In this document: piece after piece, positions 43,367-51,716 of the stretch
How positions within the stretch are numbered: the stretch's first letter is position 1
Layout: the number at the start of each line of letters is the position of its first letter
Assembly: GCA_900470805.1 (NCBI GenBank)
Contig: UCCA01000023.1
Coordinates: 310,001 to 374,000, forward strand
Reading direction: 5' to 3'
DNA from: Hyphomicrobiales bacterium
GTDB taxonomy: Bacteria > Pseudomonadota > Alphaproteobacteria > Rhizobiales > Rhizobiaceae
Length of the DNA: 64,000 nucleotides
Notes under the pieces: model-generated
The model's input: the letters and a program-made list of their open reading frames with translations, nothing else
What the model was told of the DNA's origin: nothing
Databases searched by the model: none
Made by a program: the position numbers and the translations under genes

Positions 43367-46012
43367 TCAAGCGGCCGACGTTTTCCATTTGTCGAGTCGT
43401 TTGATCGCCTGTTCGAGTGGACGTTGGTTCTCGCAATAGTCCCGCCAGGCGGAGCTATCTTTGATCAGGTTCGGGACTGTCCGGATCGTAAAACGCTTCG
43501 GATCGAGACCCGTTTTAACCTGCGTCCAGTTCAGCGGCATCGACACGGTCGCTCCCGGTCGAGCGCGGGGCGATAAAGGCGCGACAGCGGTAGATGTCTT
43601 GTCATTTCGCAAATAATCAAGAAAGATCCGCCCGTGTCTTTGAGACTTGGTCATTTTGATAAGATATCGGTCGGGATTGTCACGCGCCATCGCCTGACAG
43701 ACGTCGTGTGCGAACGCCTTGCCTTCATCCCATGAGAGCCGTTTGCCTTTCGGCACCAGAAGCGGCGTCACAACGTGCAAGCCTTTGCCACCCGTGGTCT
43801 TGCAGAAGCTGATCAGGCCAAGCTCCTCCAATCGGTCACGGATTTCCCGTGCGGCCTCGACCACCGTTGCGAAGTCGACGTCCGGACCGGGATCGAGATC
43901 GAACACCAGCCGTCCGGGTACATCAGGTAAATTCGGTTCGCAGTTCCACGGATGCAGTTCGGTGCCACCGATCTGCGCGATCGCTGCAAGTCCTTCGACG
44001 CGGTCGATTTGCAGGTAGGGCTGCTTGTCTCCCGAGACCCTGACCTGCTCGACCAAGTTGGATGTCCCTTGCACTGCGTGGCGCTGGAAGAACTGCTCAC
44101 CACCAATGCCATCGGGCGTGCGAATGATCGAGCATGGCCGCCCCTTGATATGATCGATGAGCCAAGGCCCAACGGCTTCATAATAACTCGCCAGATCGAC
44201 CTTGGTGACGGGCCTATCGTCGAAAGCGTCGGGCCACATCATTTTGTCAGGACTGGATATCAACACACCCATCACATCGACCTTGGCGCCCTTGCGCGGA
44301 CGCGATGGACTGGAGATAGTCTCGTCCGGATCAGCGACATCGACTTTGCCAGGTTTCGCGGGCTTCTCGGCCTCGACCTCCTGCGCAGGCTTGTCGTCGC
44401 GCAATCCCTTGAACGACGCCTGTCGCACCTGACCATCACCGGTCCATCCGGCGAACTGGATTTCCGCCACCAGTTCCGGCTTCAACCATACGATATCAGG
44501 AGACTGCTTGGGCGCGCCGATACCCGTGAAGGGTGACTTGGAGGCTTCCATTTCCCTCAGGCGCGGAAGAAGCTTATCGACAACCTTCGCGCCATACCCT
44601 GTACCCACTCGCCCCACGTAAACGAAGTGATCGCCGCGATTGACACCGACCAGCAGCGATCGAAACTTTCCATTGGTCGTGGCATAGGCCCCGATCACGA
44701 CCTCATGACCAGCTTTGCACTTCGATTTGACCCAGGTGTCCGTTCTGCCGGACCGATAGGCTGCATCCGCCTTTTTGGAAACGATACCTTCCAGCGACAA
44801 CTTGCACGCGGATTTCAGGACGGCGTCGCCGCCCGTTTCGAAGTGCTCGACAAATCTCAGTCGCGGGTCGTCACCTGCATGGGATAGCAGCGTCGACAAA
44901 CGTTCTTTCCGGCCCTTCAACGGCTGGTTTCGGAGATCGTCGCTACCCTCGAACATCATGTCGAATGCGAAGTAGACCAGGTCATCGGTCTTGCCCTCGG
45001 ACAGCGCCGCCTGCAACGCCGCAAAGTCGGGCGCACCGTGCTCGTCCAGAGCACAGACCTCTCCGTCGATGACGGCGTCGGGCAAGTTTGCCGCGGAGGA
45101 CGCAATCGCCGGGAATTTTCCCGTCCAGTCTAAGCCTTTCCGTGTCTTCAGCGTCACTTTTCCATCGAGGATCCGCAGCTGGATACGATAGCCGTCGAAT
45201 TTGATCTCGTGAATCCAACCGGACGCAGAGGGAGGTCTCTCCAGGTTGTCGCAAAGCTGCGGGGCGATGAAACCGGGCATCGTCGATGGTTGTGGTTTTT
45301 TCGACCGACGCGTTTCGGGCTTGGAACCCGACTTCCGCTGCTCGGCAGCGAGGCCGTCACTACTGTCCCAGACTGCGTCGGCTGACACAGCGTTACCGCT
45401 GGTCATGAAAGCCTTGGGCTTTCGACCTTTGCCTGATGCGATCTCGCTCATCGTCCGTCCCGATGCTACAGATGTCTCGTTTTCGTCGAGAACCGCCGCG
45501 CCGTCGCCATCGATCGAGTAGTCGTCCTGATGCTTGATGAGAAGCCAGTTTGTTCGCTTGTCGTCGTCCTTCCTGCGCATCCGGACAAGGACATAGCTAC
45601 CGTGAAGGCGCTGACCTTCCAGCGTAAATTTGAAATCACCCTTTGCCAGTGCTTCTTCAGGGCTCTTGTTGCCTTCGGGCTCCCAATAGCCTCGATCCCA
45701 GAGCATCACCGTGCCGCCCCCATATTGGCCTTTGGGAATGGTGCCTTCGAAGTCCCCGTAGTCCAACGGGTGATCCTCGACTTCAACGGCAAGCCGCTTG
45801 TCCTGTGGATCAAGCGATGGCCCCCTGGTCACGGCCCAGGATTTGAACACACCGTCCATCTCGATCCGCAGGTCGTAATGAAGCCGCGTGGCATCGTGCT
45901 TTTGGATAACGAAACGGCGACGGTTTGACGGTGTGACTGACCCTTCGCCGCGGGGCTCGGCTGTTTTCTTGAAGTCACGTTTCGCGCGGTAATTGGAGAG
46001 ATTGTCGGCCAT
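43367..46012 (-). CDS. ligD: NHEJ DNA ligase D (phosphoesterase-ligase-polymerase)
   Basis: 881-aa multifunctional ligase. Residues about 34-147 are the 3'-phosphoesterase domain (VIQKHDATRLHYDLRIE, FEGTIPKGQYGGG). The ATP-dependent ligase follows, with the adenylated Lys 271 in HEIKFDGYRI. The polymerase/primase domain is C-terminal (PDKMMWP, the metal-binding Asp pair in VFDLDPGPDVD, KTTGGKGLHVV). This PE-LIG-POL order is the rhizobial type. It acts with the two Ku proteins encoded 0.5-2 kb away on the opposite strand. An EcfG-like promoter lies 30 bp upstream. Confidence 0.96.
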   Translation of the reverse strand: MADNLSNYRAKRDFKKTAEPRGEGSVTPSNRRRFVIQKHDATRLHYDLRIEMDGVFKSWAVTRGPSLDPQDKRLAVEVEDHPLDYGDFEGTIPKGQYGGGTVMLWDRGYWEPEGNKSPEEALAKGDFKFTLEGQRLHGSYVLVRMRRKDDDKRTNWLLIKHQDDYSIDGDGAAVLDENETSVASGRTMSEIASGKGRKPKAFMTSGNAVSADAVWDSSDGLAAEQRKSGSKPETRRSKKPQPSTMPGFIAPQLCDNLERPPSASGWIHEIKFDGYRIQLRILDGKVTLKTRKGLDWTGKFPAIASSAANLPDAVIDGEVCALDEHGAPDFAALQAALSEGKTDDLVYFAFDMMFEGSDDLRNQPLKGRKERLSTLLSHAGDDPRLRFVEHFETGGDAVLKSACKLSLEGIVSKKADAAYRSGRTDTWVKSKCKAGHEVVIGAYATTNGKFRSLLVGVNRGDHFVYVGRVGTGYGAKVVDKLLPRLREMEASKSPFTGIGAPKQSPDIVWLKPELVAEIQFAGWTGDGQVRQASFKGLRDDKPAQEVEAEKPAKPGKVDVADPDETISSPSRPRKGAKVDVMGVLISSPDKMMWPDAFDDRPVTKVDLASYYEAVGPWLIDHIKGRPCSIIRTPDGIGGEQFFQRHAVQGTSNLVEQVRVSGDKQPYLQIDRVEGLAAIAQIGGTELHPWNCEPNLPDVPGRLVFDLDPGPDVDFATVVEAAREIRDRLEELGLISFCKTTGGKGLHVVTPLLVPKGKRLSWDEGKAFAHDVCQAMARDNPDRYLIKMTKSQRHGRIFLDYLRNDKTSTAVAPLSPRARPGATVSMPLNWTQVKTGLDPKRFTIRTVPNLIKDSSAWRDYCENQRPLEQAIKRLDKWKTSAA

Positions 46013-46041
46013 CTGATCTCAAACCTATGCTTCACCATCTT

Positions 46042-46066
46042 AACGCTGAGCATGGTCGAAGGTTCG
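46042..46066 (-). promoter_or_regulatory. EcfG-type promoter of ligD
   Basis: On the - strand: CGAAC (46062-46066; one mismatch to GGAAC), 16 bp, CGTT (46042-46045), a perfect -10. The -10 is 30 bp from the ligD start. Confidence 0.6.
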
Positions 46067-46365
46067 GGCGGATCGCGCGCAAGAGCACGATTTTGTAAGC
46101 AATGACAGCATGTTTTGTCGGCTATACGACCGGGGCGGCTGCAACGTCTTCCGGATGTCAACTCGCCCTTGCGCAGCGACGACCGACGCCATCGCGTTTT
46201 CCGTCGATCCCTGATCTCTGAGAAAGCGATCTTGATGTCGCTCGAAACTTGGAAAGGAATTCGATCCCTCACATCGAGATGTCGCCCGGCCGGCAAGCGC
46301 CAAGGCGCCGATCTTGACTACCGGGCCGGCATCACCATCTCAACTCCGATCCCCGGAGCCACGAC

Positions 46366-46536
46366 ATGGACGACCTCACCCTCTCGACTGTTTTCGACGA
46401 CAACAGGATCGAAATCCTGCCGCCGGATCGGAACGCGTGCGGTAACGCAATGACTTGCCCGTGCGACTGCTGTGGACGCCACGCGGTGATGGATGAAGAC
46501 TGCTGCGGCATTTGCGAAGAGTGTCTGGCACCGTGA
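46366..46536 (+). CDS. Cysteine-rich mini-protein, 56 aa, zinc-ribbon-like
   Basis: Short ORF preceded by GGAG 7 bp before its ATG. The N-terminal half is acidic (MDDLTLSTVFDDNRIE). The second half holds nine cysteines, arranged NAC, then TCPCDCCGRH, then DCCGICEECLAP. The CPCDCC...CCxxCxxC pattern suggests a zinc- or metal-binding knuckle. It lies between ligD and the stress operon. It is too short for usual ORF cut-offs and would often be missed in annotation. I do not recognise a family. Confidence 0.68.
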   Translation: MDDLTLSTVFDDNRIEILPPDRNACGNAMTCPCDCCGRHAVMDEDCCGICEECLAP

Positions 46537-46692
46537 TCATGGTGACTTCCGCTCGGCAGGCAGATCGGGTCTGCGTTTGAGATCCGGCGCCGACCTCATC
46601 CATCGGCCAGCTTCGGAAACAGTCGGGCAATATCCTCGCGACTAGCGCTTCAAATGCCGTTTCCAAGAGCGCTGCCCCACAAATAAATCATT

Positions 46693-46717
46693 GGAACTTC
46701 TATATTTTCTACGTGTT
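46693..46717 (+). promoter_or_regulatory. EcfG-type promoter of the PepSY-like gene
   Basis: GGAAC at 46693-46697, 16 bp, TGTT at 46714-46717; 30 bp before the start at 46747. Confidence 0.6.
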
Positions 46718-46746
46718 TCCGTTTCACCCAACAGGAGGAAACACCC

Positions 46747-47058
46747 ATGAAGAAAATCGCCCTCGTCACCGCCGGACTGCTGCTCGCAGCCACCGGTGCA
46801 TTTGCACAAAGCGAAACGCCTAGCACGTCGCAGACAACACCTGCGGTCAACACCGAACAGAATCCCGGCGCCCCAATCGCCGGCAAGAACAGCTTTACCG
46901 AAGCGCAGGCAAAATCCCGCCTTGAAGACGCCGGCTACACGGATGTCAGCGGTTTAAAGCTCGATGATCAGGGCGTCTGGCGCGCAACCGCATCCAAGGA
47001 CGGCAAGTCCGCAAGCGTTTCCCTGGACTTCCAGGGCAATGTTACGCTCGCCAAGTAA
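46747..47058 (+). CDS. Secreted PepSY-like small protein
   Basis: 103-aa periplasmic protein. Clear signal peptide (MKKIALVTAGLLLAATGAFA), a Ser/Thr-rich linker, then a PepSY-like domain (FTEAQAKSRLEDAGYTDVSG, GVWRATASKDGKSASVSLD). Such proteins are strongly induced by general stress in rhizobia. CAGGAGGAAA gives a strong ribosome-binding site. Molecular role unknown; PepSY domains may inhibit peptidases or bind cell envelope components. Confidence 0.85.
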   Translation: MKKIALVTAGLLLAATGAFAQSETPSTSQTTPAVNTEQNPGAPIAGKNSFTEAQAKSRLEDAGYTDVSGLKLDDQGVWRATASKDGKSASVSLDFQGNVTLAK

Positions 47059-47079
47059 AAACAACACGGAGGAAATCCT

Positions 47080-47688
47080 ATGAGAACGATTACAGGACTG
47101 TACGACAACTATAATGACGCGAAGGCAGCAGTGAAAGCTCTCGAAGATGCAGGAGTCTCATCGGACGACATCAGCATCGTGTCGAACAAGGCTAACGGCG
47201 TCGATGTCGAAGGACAAGGCAACCGGGCCGGTGAGGGTGCCGGCGCCGGGGCTGGCATCGGCGCTGTCGCAGGTGGTGCAGGTGGTCTCCTGACCGGCCT
47301 TGGCCTGCTTGCCATCCCCGGCGTAGGCCCGGTTGTGGCGGCTGGATGGCTCGCTGCCACAGCTGCCGGTGCAGTAGCGGGCGCGGTCGCGGGTGGTGCG
47401 GTTGGCGGTATCGTCGGCGCAATGGTGGAATCCGGTGTGCCGGAAGAGGATGCCCATTTTTACGCCGAAGGCATCCGCCGCGGTGGCTCGGTGGTGACGG
47501 CCCGTGTCGATGAGAGCCGCTTGGCATCCGCCGAGGCGATTCTCGACAGCTCGCCCAGAGTCGATGTTGCCTCGCGTCGTGCAAGCTACGCGGAGCAAGG
47601 CTGGAAGAGCTTCGACGACAGGGCCGATCCTTATACCGACGAGCAGATAGCGGCCGAACGGGACCGGTATCGCGTCAGCCGCTTATAA
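47080..47688 (+). CDS. General-stress-type protein with glycine-zipper membrane region
   Basis: 202-aa protein. The N-terminus (TGLYDNYNDAKAAVKALEDAG) matches the general-stress-protein 17M/YflT-like domain. The centre (residues about 50-120) is a Gly/Ala-rich hydrophobic glycine-zipper hairpin (AGAGIGAVAGGAGGLLTG). The C-terminus is acidic. It probably associates with membranes. It sits 21 bp after the PepSY-like gene and shares its promoter. A rho-independent terminator follows. Confidence 0.83.
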   Translation: MRTITGLYDNYNDAKAAVKALEDAGVSSDDISIVSNKANGVDVEGQGNRAGEGAGAGAGIGAVAGGAGGLLTGLGLLAIPGVGPVVAAGWLAATAAGAVAGAVAGGAVGGIVGAMVESGVPEEDAHFYAEGIRRGGSVVTARVDESRLASAEAILDSSPRVDVASRRASYAEQGWKSFDDRADPYTDEQIAAERDRYRVSRL

Positions 47689-47711
47689 TTCGACCCATTA
47701 AAACTAATCGA

Positions 47712-47740
47712 AAGCCTCGCAACCTCTGCGGGGCTTTTTT
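47712..47740 (+). terminator. Rho-independent terminator
   Basis: AAGCCTCGCA, loop ACCTC, TGCGGGGCTT, then T6 (47735-47740), with one G-T pair in a 10-bp stem. It ends the two-gene stress operon. Confidence 0.88.
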
Positions 47741-47753
47741 CCCGCGTGAAGCC

Positions 47754-47778
47754 GGGACCTTTTGCCGTTACCGGCGTT
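47754..47778 (+). promoter_or_regulatory. EcfG-type promoter of the short-chain dehydrogenase
   Basis: GGGAC (one mismatch to GGAAC) at 47754-47758, 16 bp, perfect CGTT at 47775-47778; 28 bp before the start at 47807. Confidence 0.55.
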
Positions 47779-47806
47779 GTCCTCTCACAATCGACAGGAG
47801 AGAACG

Positions 47807-48763
47807 ATGTCATCGAAAGCTACTGCAGCGAAGCAACGCGAAATCCAGGGTCAGGTCGAAAATGCTGACAAGAAGGCGAAATCGAAGCCGGAAGGCGCGA
47901 TGCAGGCAGGCGCTCGGAAATACCCGGAACCACCGTTCCCGAAAGTCCACCAGGACAAACCTGGTTCCGAGGCCGATCTGCCATTGGCCCCGATGTTCGA
48001 TGCCCCGTTCTATCGGGGCTCCGAAAAGCTGAAGGAAAAGGTTGCGCTCATCACCGGTGGTGATTCCGGAATAGGCCGGTCGGTGGCGATCCTTTTCGCT
48101 CGCGAAGGCGCCGACGTCGCCATCATCCATCTCAATGAGGACGAGGATGCAGCCGACACCAAGGCGGCGGTCGAGAAGGAGGGGCGTCGGTGCTTGGTCA
48201 TCAAGGGTGATGTGAAGGACGCCAAATTCTGCCGCGACGCCGTCGCCAGGACTGCCAAGCAATTCGCCCGTCTCGACATCCTCGTCAACAATGCCGCGTT
48301 CCAGGTTCATGCCGCCGACATCGAGGACCTGACCGAGGAGCACTTCGACGAGACGGTCAAGACCAACCTCTACGGCTATTTCTACATGGCAAAAGCCGCC
48401 GTACCGCATCTGGCCAATGGATCGGCAATCATCAATACCGGGTCAGTCACCGGTCTGGAAGGATCGAAAGAACTTCTGGACTACTCGATGACGAAAGGTG
48501 GCATTCACGCCTTCACCAAGGCACTATCAAGCCAGCTTGTGCGGAAGGGCATCCGGGTCAATGCCGTAGCGCCCGGACCCGTCTGGACCCCACTGAATCC
48601 TTCCGACAAACAAGCCGAGGACGTCGCCAAGTTCGGCAGCCAGACGCCCATGAAGCGTGCTGCGCAGCCCGAGGAGATAGCGCCCGCATACGTCTTCCTC
48701 GCATCACCGCAGATGTCGAGCTACATCACGGGCGAGATCCTGCCGATTGTTGGCGGCTACTGA
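47807..48763 (+). CDS. SDR-family oxidoreductase (YghA/general-stress-protein-39-like)
   Basis: 318-aa short-chain dehydrogenase with a long N-terminal extension (residues 1-80, Lys/Pro-rich) found in the stress-induced YghA/GSP39 branch. The Rossmann motif is LITGGDSGIGRSVA; NNAAFQ and the catalytic Ser (IINTGSVTG), Tyr and Lys (DYSMTKGGIHAF) are intact. The C-terminus has the family PVWTPLNPSD segment. AGGAG precedes the ATG at 47807, preferred to an earlier in-frame codon. Probable broad aldehyde/ketone reductase in stress. Confidence 0.9.
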   Translation: MSSKATAAKQREIQGQVENADKKAKSKPEGAMQAGARKYPEPPFPKVHQDKPGSEADLPLAPMFDAPFYRGSEKLKEKVALITGGDSGIGRSVAILFAREGADVAIIHLNEDEDAADTKAAVEKEGRRCLVIKGDVKDAKFCRDAVARTAKQFARLDILVNNAAFQVHAADIEDLTEEHFDETVKTNLYGYFYMAKAAVPHLANGSAIINTGSVTGLEGSKELLDYSMTKGGIHAFTKALSSQLVRKGIRVNAVAPGPVWTPLNPSDKQAEDVAKFGSQTPMKRAAQPEEIAPAYVFLASPQMSSYITGEILPIVGGY

Positions 48764-48796
48764 TCTTTGAAATCAGGCCGAATAGGGAGAGTCGTA

Positions 48797-49159
48797 ATGG
48801 TCAACCAAAGCAAAGACGCCGGACCGCCAATTGTAACCGAAACAGCCACCGAGGCTCGTCAGGGTCATTATGGAAAGCCGGTGTTTATCGTTCTCGTCTG
48901 CGGCCTTCTGCTTGCACTACTCGCATGGGGTGGGGTCGAAATCTGGGGTGAAAGCATCGATCGGGATACCAAGGCGACCGCTTCGACATCGCCCGATCCG
49001 ATCAACGCGCAGCCATCCGGCGCGGGCGCTTTCGACAACAATGCCGCCGATGGCAGCGGTCGCCCGCCCGAGGCGACGGACAGGTCCCCGACACCAACCG
49101 GAAATGGCGGTGGCCCGACACAGGTGACGACCCCGACGGGAGCGGAAAAGACAAAGTAG
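48797..49159 (+). CDS. Single-pass membrane protein, hypothetical
   Basis: 120-aa protein with a short cytoplasmic N-terminus, one transmembrane helix (FIVLVCGLLLALLAWGGVEIW) and a long low-complexity periplasmic tail rich in Ser, Pro, Thr and Gly. AGGGAGA lies before the ATG at 48797. It is 33 bp after the dehydrogenase and likely shares its stress promoter. Similar membrane proteins recur beside stress genes in rhizobia. Function unknown. Confidence 0.75.
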   Translation: MVNQSKDAGPPIVTETATEARQGHYGKPVFIVLVCGLLLALLAWGGVEIWGESIDRDTKATASTSPDPINAQPSGAGAFDNNAADGSGRPPEATDRSPTPTGNGGGPTQVTTPTGAEKTK

Positions 49160-49354
49160 CAGATGACCGCATTTTCAGAGCGCACAGGTTAGCTTGAGAT
49201 CGAACGGGGTTCCCACGCAATTGGGCGAGTGAACCGTAAAACCAGAGGTTTCCTTAGGTTGGACGCACGGATCTGGCACGCGTCGGAGCTGACATTGGCG
49301 CAGGATATACGGTCACTACCTGCGACGTAATGGCGACTGTCCGCTGGTTTCTTC

Positions 49355-49379
49355 GGAACATCCACGACGCTCAAACGAT
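49355..49379 (+). promoter_or_regulatory. EcfG-type promoter of the FMN reductase
   Basis: GGAAC at 49355-49359, 16 bp, CGAT (one mismatch to CGTT) at 49376-49379; 36 bp before the start at 49416. Confidence 0.5.
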
Positions 49380-49415
49380 TTTTACGGATACCGAGTATCC
49401 AAAGGAGAATACGAC

Positions 49416-50027
49416 ATGCCACTCTCGGCAATCGCCCTCAACGCCACCCTGAAATCCTCCGGAGGGGGCCCTTCCTCTACCGACCGCATGCTGTCTCTGA
49501 TCACCGCCGCAATGGCGAAGGAAGACGTCACCACCGAGACGATCCGGCTCGCAGATTTCAACATAAAACCGGGCGTCACGTCCGACGAGGGCGAGGGCGA
49601 TGAGTGGCCGGGCATTCGTCAGAAGATACTCGACGCCGACATCCTGATCCTTGGGACGCCGATCTGGATGGGTCAACCGGGAAGCATCTCCAAGCGGGTG
49701 CTCGAACGCATGGACGCGTTCCTTGAGGAGACCGACGACCAGGGGCGGATGGTTTCCTATGGCAAGGTCGCGGCACTTGCAGTTGTTGGCAACGAGGACG
49801 GCGCCCACCATGTGTCCGCGGAACTTTACCAGGCACTGAATGACGTCGGCTTCACGCTCGCCCCCAATGCCGTCGCATACTGGGTCGGGGAAGCAATGGG
49901 CGGCACCAATTTTGTCGATCTTCAGGAGATTCCGGATGCCGTTCAGAAGACCGTCGACATGCTGGCTCGCAACACCGTTCACCTTGCAACGCTGACGGCG
50001 GCCAATCCATTCCCCGGGGAAGGCTGA
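49416..50027 (+). CDS. NAD(P)H-dependent FMN reductase / flavodoxin-like protein
   Basis: 203-aa flavodoxin-fold protein. SAIALNATLKSSGGGPSST is the phosphate-binding loop for FMN, and ILGTPIWMGQPGSISKRVLER is the isoalloxazine-binding region typical of WrbA/NADPH-dependent FMN reductases. AAAGGAG gives a good ribosome-binding site. With its stress promoter it probably works in quinone or disulfide stress defence, but the substrate is not visible. Confidence 0.87.
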   Translation: MPLSAIALNATLKSSGGGPSSTDRMLSLITAAMAKEDVTTETIRLADFNIKPGVTSDEGEGDEWPGIRQKILDADILILGTPIWMGQPGSISKRVLERMDAFLEETDDQGRMVSYGKVAALAVVGNEDGAHHVSAELYQALNDVGFTLAPNAVAYWVGEAMGGTNFVDLQEIPDAVQKTVDMLARNTVHLATLTAANPFPGEG

Positions 50028-50203
50028 ATCCACTTGCCGATAACGCTGGGCAATTGCAGAGGTTTCCTGCCGCCCCAGTTTGCGCTCATGGAACAAGCCG
50101 ATATTAAGACGAAACCACCCGCGAAGACAGACAAGCTCGACGCCACAACGGATGCCGCAGTCTCGATCATCCAGGCAAGGATGGCGACGACTACCCTCGA
50201 ATT

Positions 50204-50437
50204 TCAGATACGGACGCCGGGTGCGTATGTAATCTTGAAGGCAAATTCCATTGTGCCGATAAGCTCACGAGCGGCATTTCGAACGGAGATCGACACACCC
50301 TCCGGCGGAGGAAATGCCTTGCAGGCGAACTGCGAGAGCGCGTTCAATCCGGTGTTCATCGCGTCTTGCGCATCGCGCGCTTCGATATCTACCTCGGCTT
50401 CCTTGCCGTCTGAAATGTGAATGTAGAATTTCGGCAT
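50204..50437 (-). CDS. DUF6894-type small protein, second copy in the window
   Basis: 77-aa protein beginning MPKFYIHISDGKEAEVDIEA, with the same family pattern as the one at 21123. GGGAGGAAA precedes the ATG at 50437; a longer frame to 50638 lacks support. It is convergent with the FMN reductase. Function unknown. Confidence 0.75.
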   Translation of the reverse strand: MPKFYIHISDGKEAEVDIEARDAQDAMNTGLNALSQFACKAFPPPEGVSISVRNAARELIGTMEFAFKITYAPGVRI

Positions 50438-50521
50438 CTCATTTCCTCCCACACAAATGACATGGGGCGCGTCGGGCAAATAGAAAGGCCGCGTATATCC
50501 TTCGGCAGCGAATGTTCTCTC

Positions 50522-50770
50522 GTCGGATCCGCGGTTCCCGCGCCGACCGGCAGCTTCTTCGGAAATGGACTGACGTTGAGGTCCGGGCAGCCCCATGTTC
50601 AACGCCACCTCAAACCGCTGATGGACTTGATCGAGCAAGGCGCAATCGATGCTTCGTTTCTCATCACTCCTTGCATCGGGTTTGAGGAAAGACCGGACGC
50701 CTAAAAGACCTTCCGCGATAAATCAGATGGCTGCATCAAGGTGGTCATCCGTCCCAACGGCGAAGCCTGA
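50522..50770 (+). pseudogene. C-terminal remnant of a formaldehyde/zinc alcohol dehydrogenase
   Basis: In-frame text FFGNGLTLRSGQPHVQRHLK, then PLMDLIEQGAIDASFLIT, stop TAA at 50702, then KTFRDKSDGCIKVVIRP. This matches the C-terminus of glutathione-independent formaldehyde dehydrogenase-like zinc alcohol dehydrogenases (GQTHVQRYMKPL...AYKTFRDKxDGCIKVVLKP). The TAA replaces the Tyr codon of AYKTF. No catalytic or Zn part is present. A dead gene tail between the DUF6894 gene and the amidohydrolase. Confidence 0.65.
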
Positions 50771-50834
50771 ACCAAAGGCTTGAATAGATCCGGCCCTCAT
50801 CTACTTCATCAGGAGAAGTAGCTTATTTCCTGTC

Positions 50835-51716
50835 ATGCATGCAGCCGGTGAAAGTACGTCAAACCATATGCCACACAGAACAGAATCCATCCAAAGCACG
50901 ACCCGGCGCAAAGCGCCGGCTGGTGCGGATGGAAAGGCGCTCTGGTCAGTGGAGCGAGGTCGTTCTCCCATCGTGGCCACAGCCATTCACGATGGACACG
51001 CTCTACGCCCGGACATCGCCGGACAGTATGCGCTTACGTCTGACAGCCGCCTCCGAGAGGAGGATCCGTTCACGGCCTTCCTCATCTCCGACATGACCAA
51101 TCAGGTCGTTTTTCACCGCTCGCGCTTTGAGGTCGACCTCAACAGGGCGCGCGATGCCGCAGTATATCTGAGGCCAGACCAAGCCTGGGGGCTTGAGGTC
51201 TGGAAGACGCCACTTCGACCCGAGCAACTGGACGCGTCACTGCGCGTCCACGACGACTACTATCGGATGCTGGCAACAATGCTTGCTGGGATCCAGCAAG
51301 ATCACGGGCAATTCGTCCTGCTCGACATGCACAGCTACAACCATCGGCGTGGTGGGCACGACCAGCGGCCCACGGACCAGAAGGATGCGCCTGACATCAA
51401 CATCGGAACCTCATCGATGAAGCGGGAGCTCTGGGGGGATGTCATAGACGCGCTCGTCACGCATTTTTCCCGGTTCACGCTCAACGGCCGCGCCCTTGAT
51501 GTCAGGGAGAACATCGCCTTCCAGGGGAGAGGCGAGCAAACGCGCTTCGTCCATCAGGAGTTTCCCGAGACCGGCTGTGCCATCGCCATCGAGTTCAAGA
51601 AGATTTTCATGGATGAGTGGACGGGCGAGCCGGACAGGGCTGCACTCGTGCAGCTCCGCTCGATCGTCGCATCGGCTGAACCGTTGCTCGAGCGCCTTCT
51701 GGAAGGGCGGTCATGA
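50835..51716 (+). CDS. N-formylglutamate-amidohydrolase-family protein
   Basis: 293-aa metal-dependent amidohydrolase-like enzyme. Family marks are PIVATAIHDGHALRPD near residue 50, EVDLNRARDAAVY, and VLLDMHSYNHRR with candidate metal His. The family cleaves N-formyl-glutamate or similar N-acyl amino acids. The ribosome-binding site is unclear; a start at 50868 is also possible. The stop overlaps the next start (ATGA at 51713-51716). Its neighbours, a DUF1704 peptidase and an ATP-grasp ligase, suggest it acts on a small peptide or acyl-amino acid made or trimmed by them. Confidence 0.86.
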   Translation: MHAAGESTSNHMPHRTESIQSTTRRKAPAGADGKALWSVERGRSPIVATAIHDGHALRPDIAGQYALTSDSRLREEDPFTAFLISDMTNQVVFHRSRFEVDLNRARDAAVYLRPDQAWGLEVWKTPLRPEQLDASLRVHDDYYRMLATMLAGIQQDHGQFVLLDMHSYNHRRGGHDQRPTDQKDAPDINIGTSSMKRELWGDVIDALVTHFSRFTLNGRALDVRENIAFQGRGEQTRFVHQEFPETGCAIAIEFKKIFMDEWTGEPDRAALVQLRSIVASAEPLLERLLEGRS

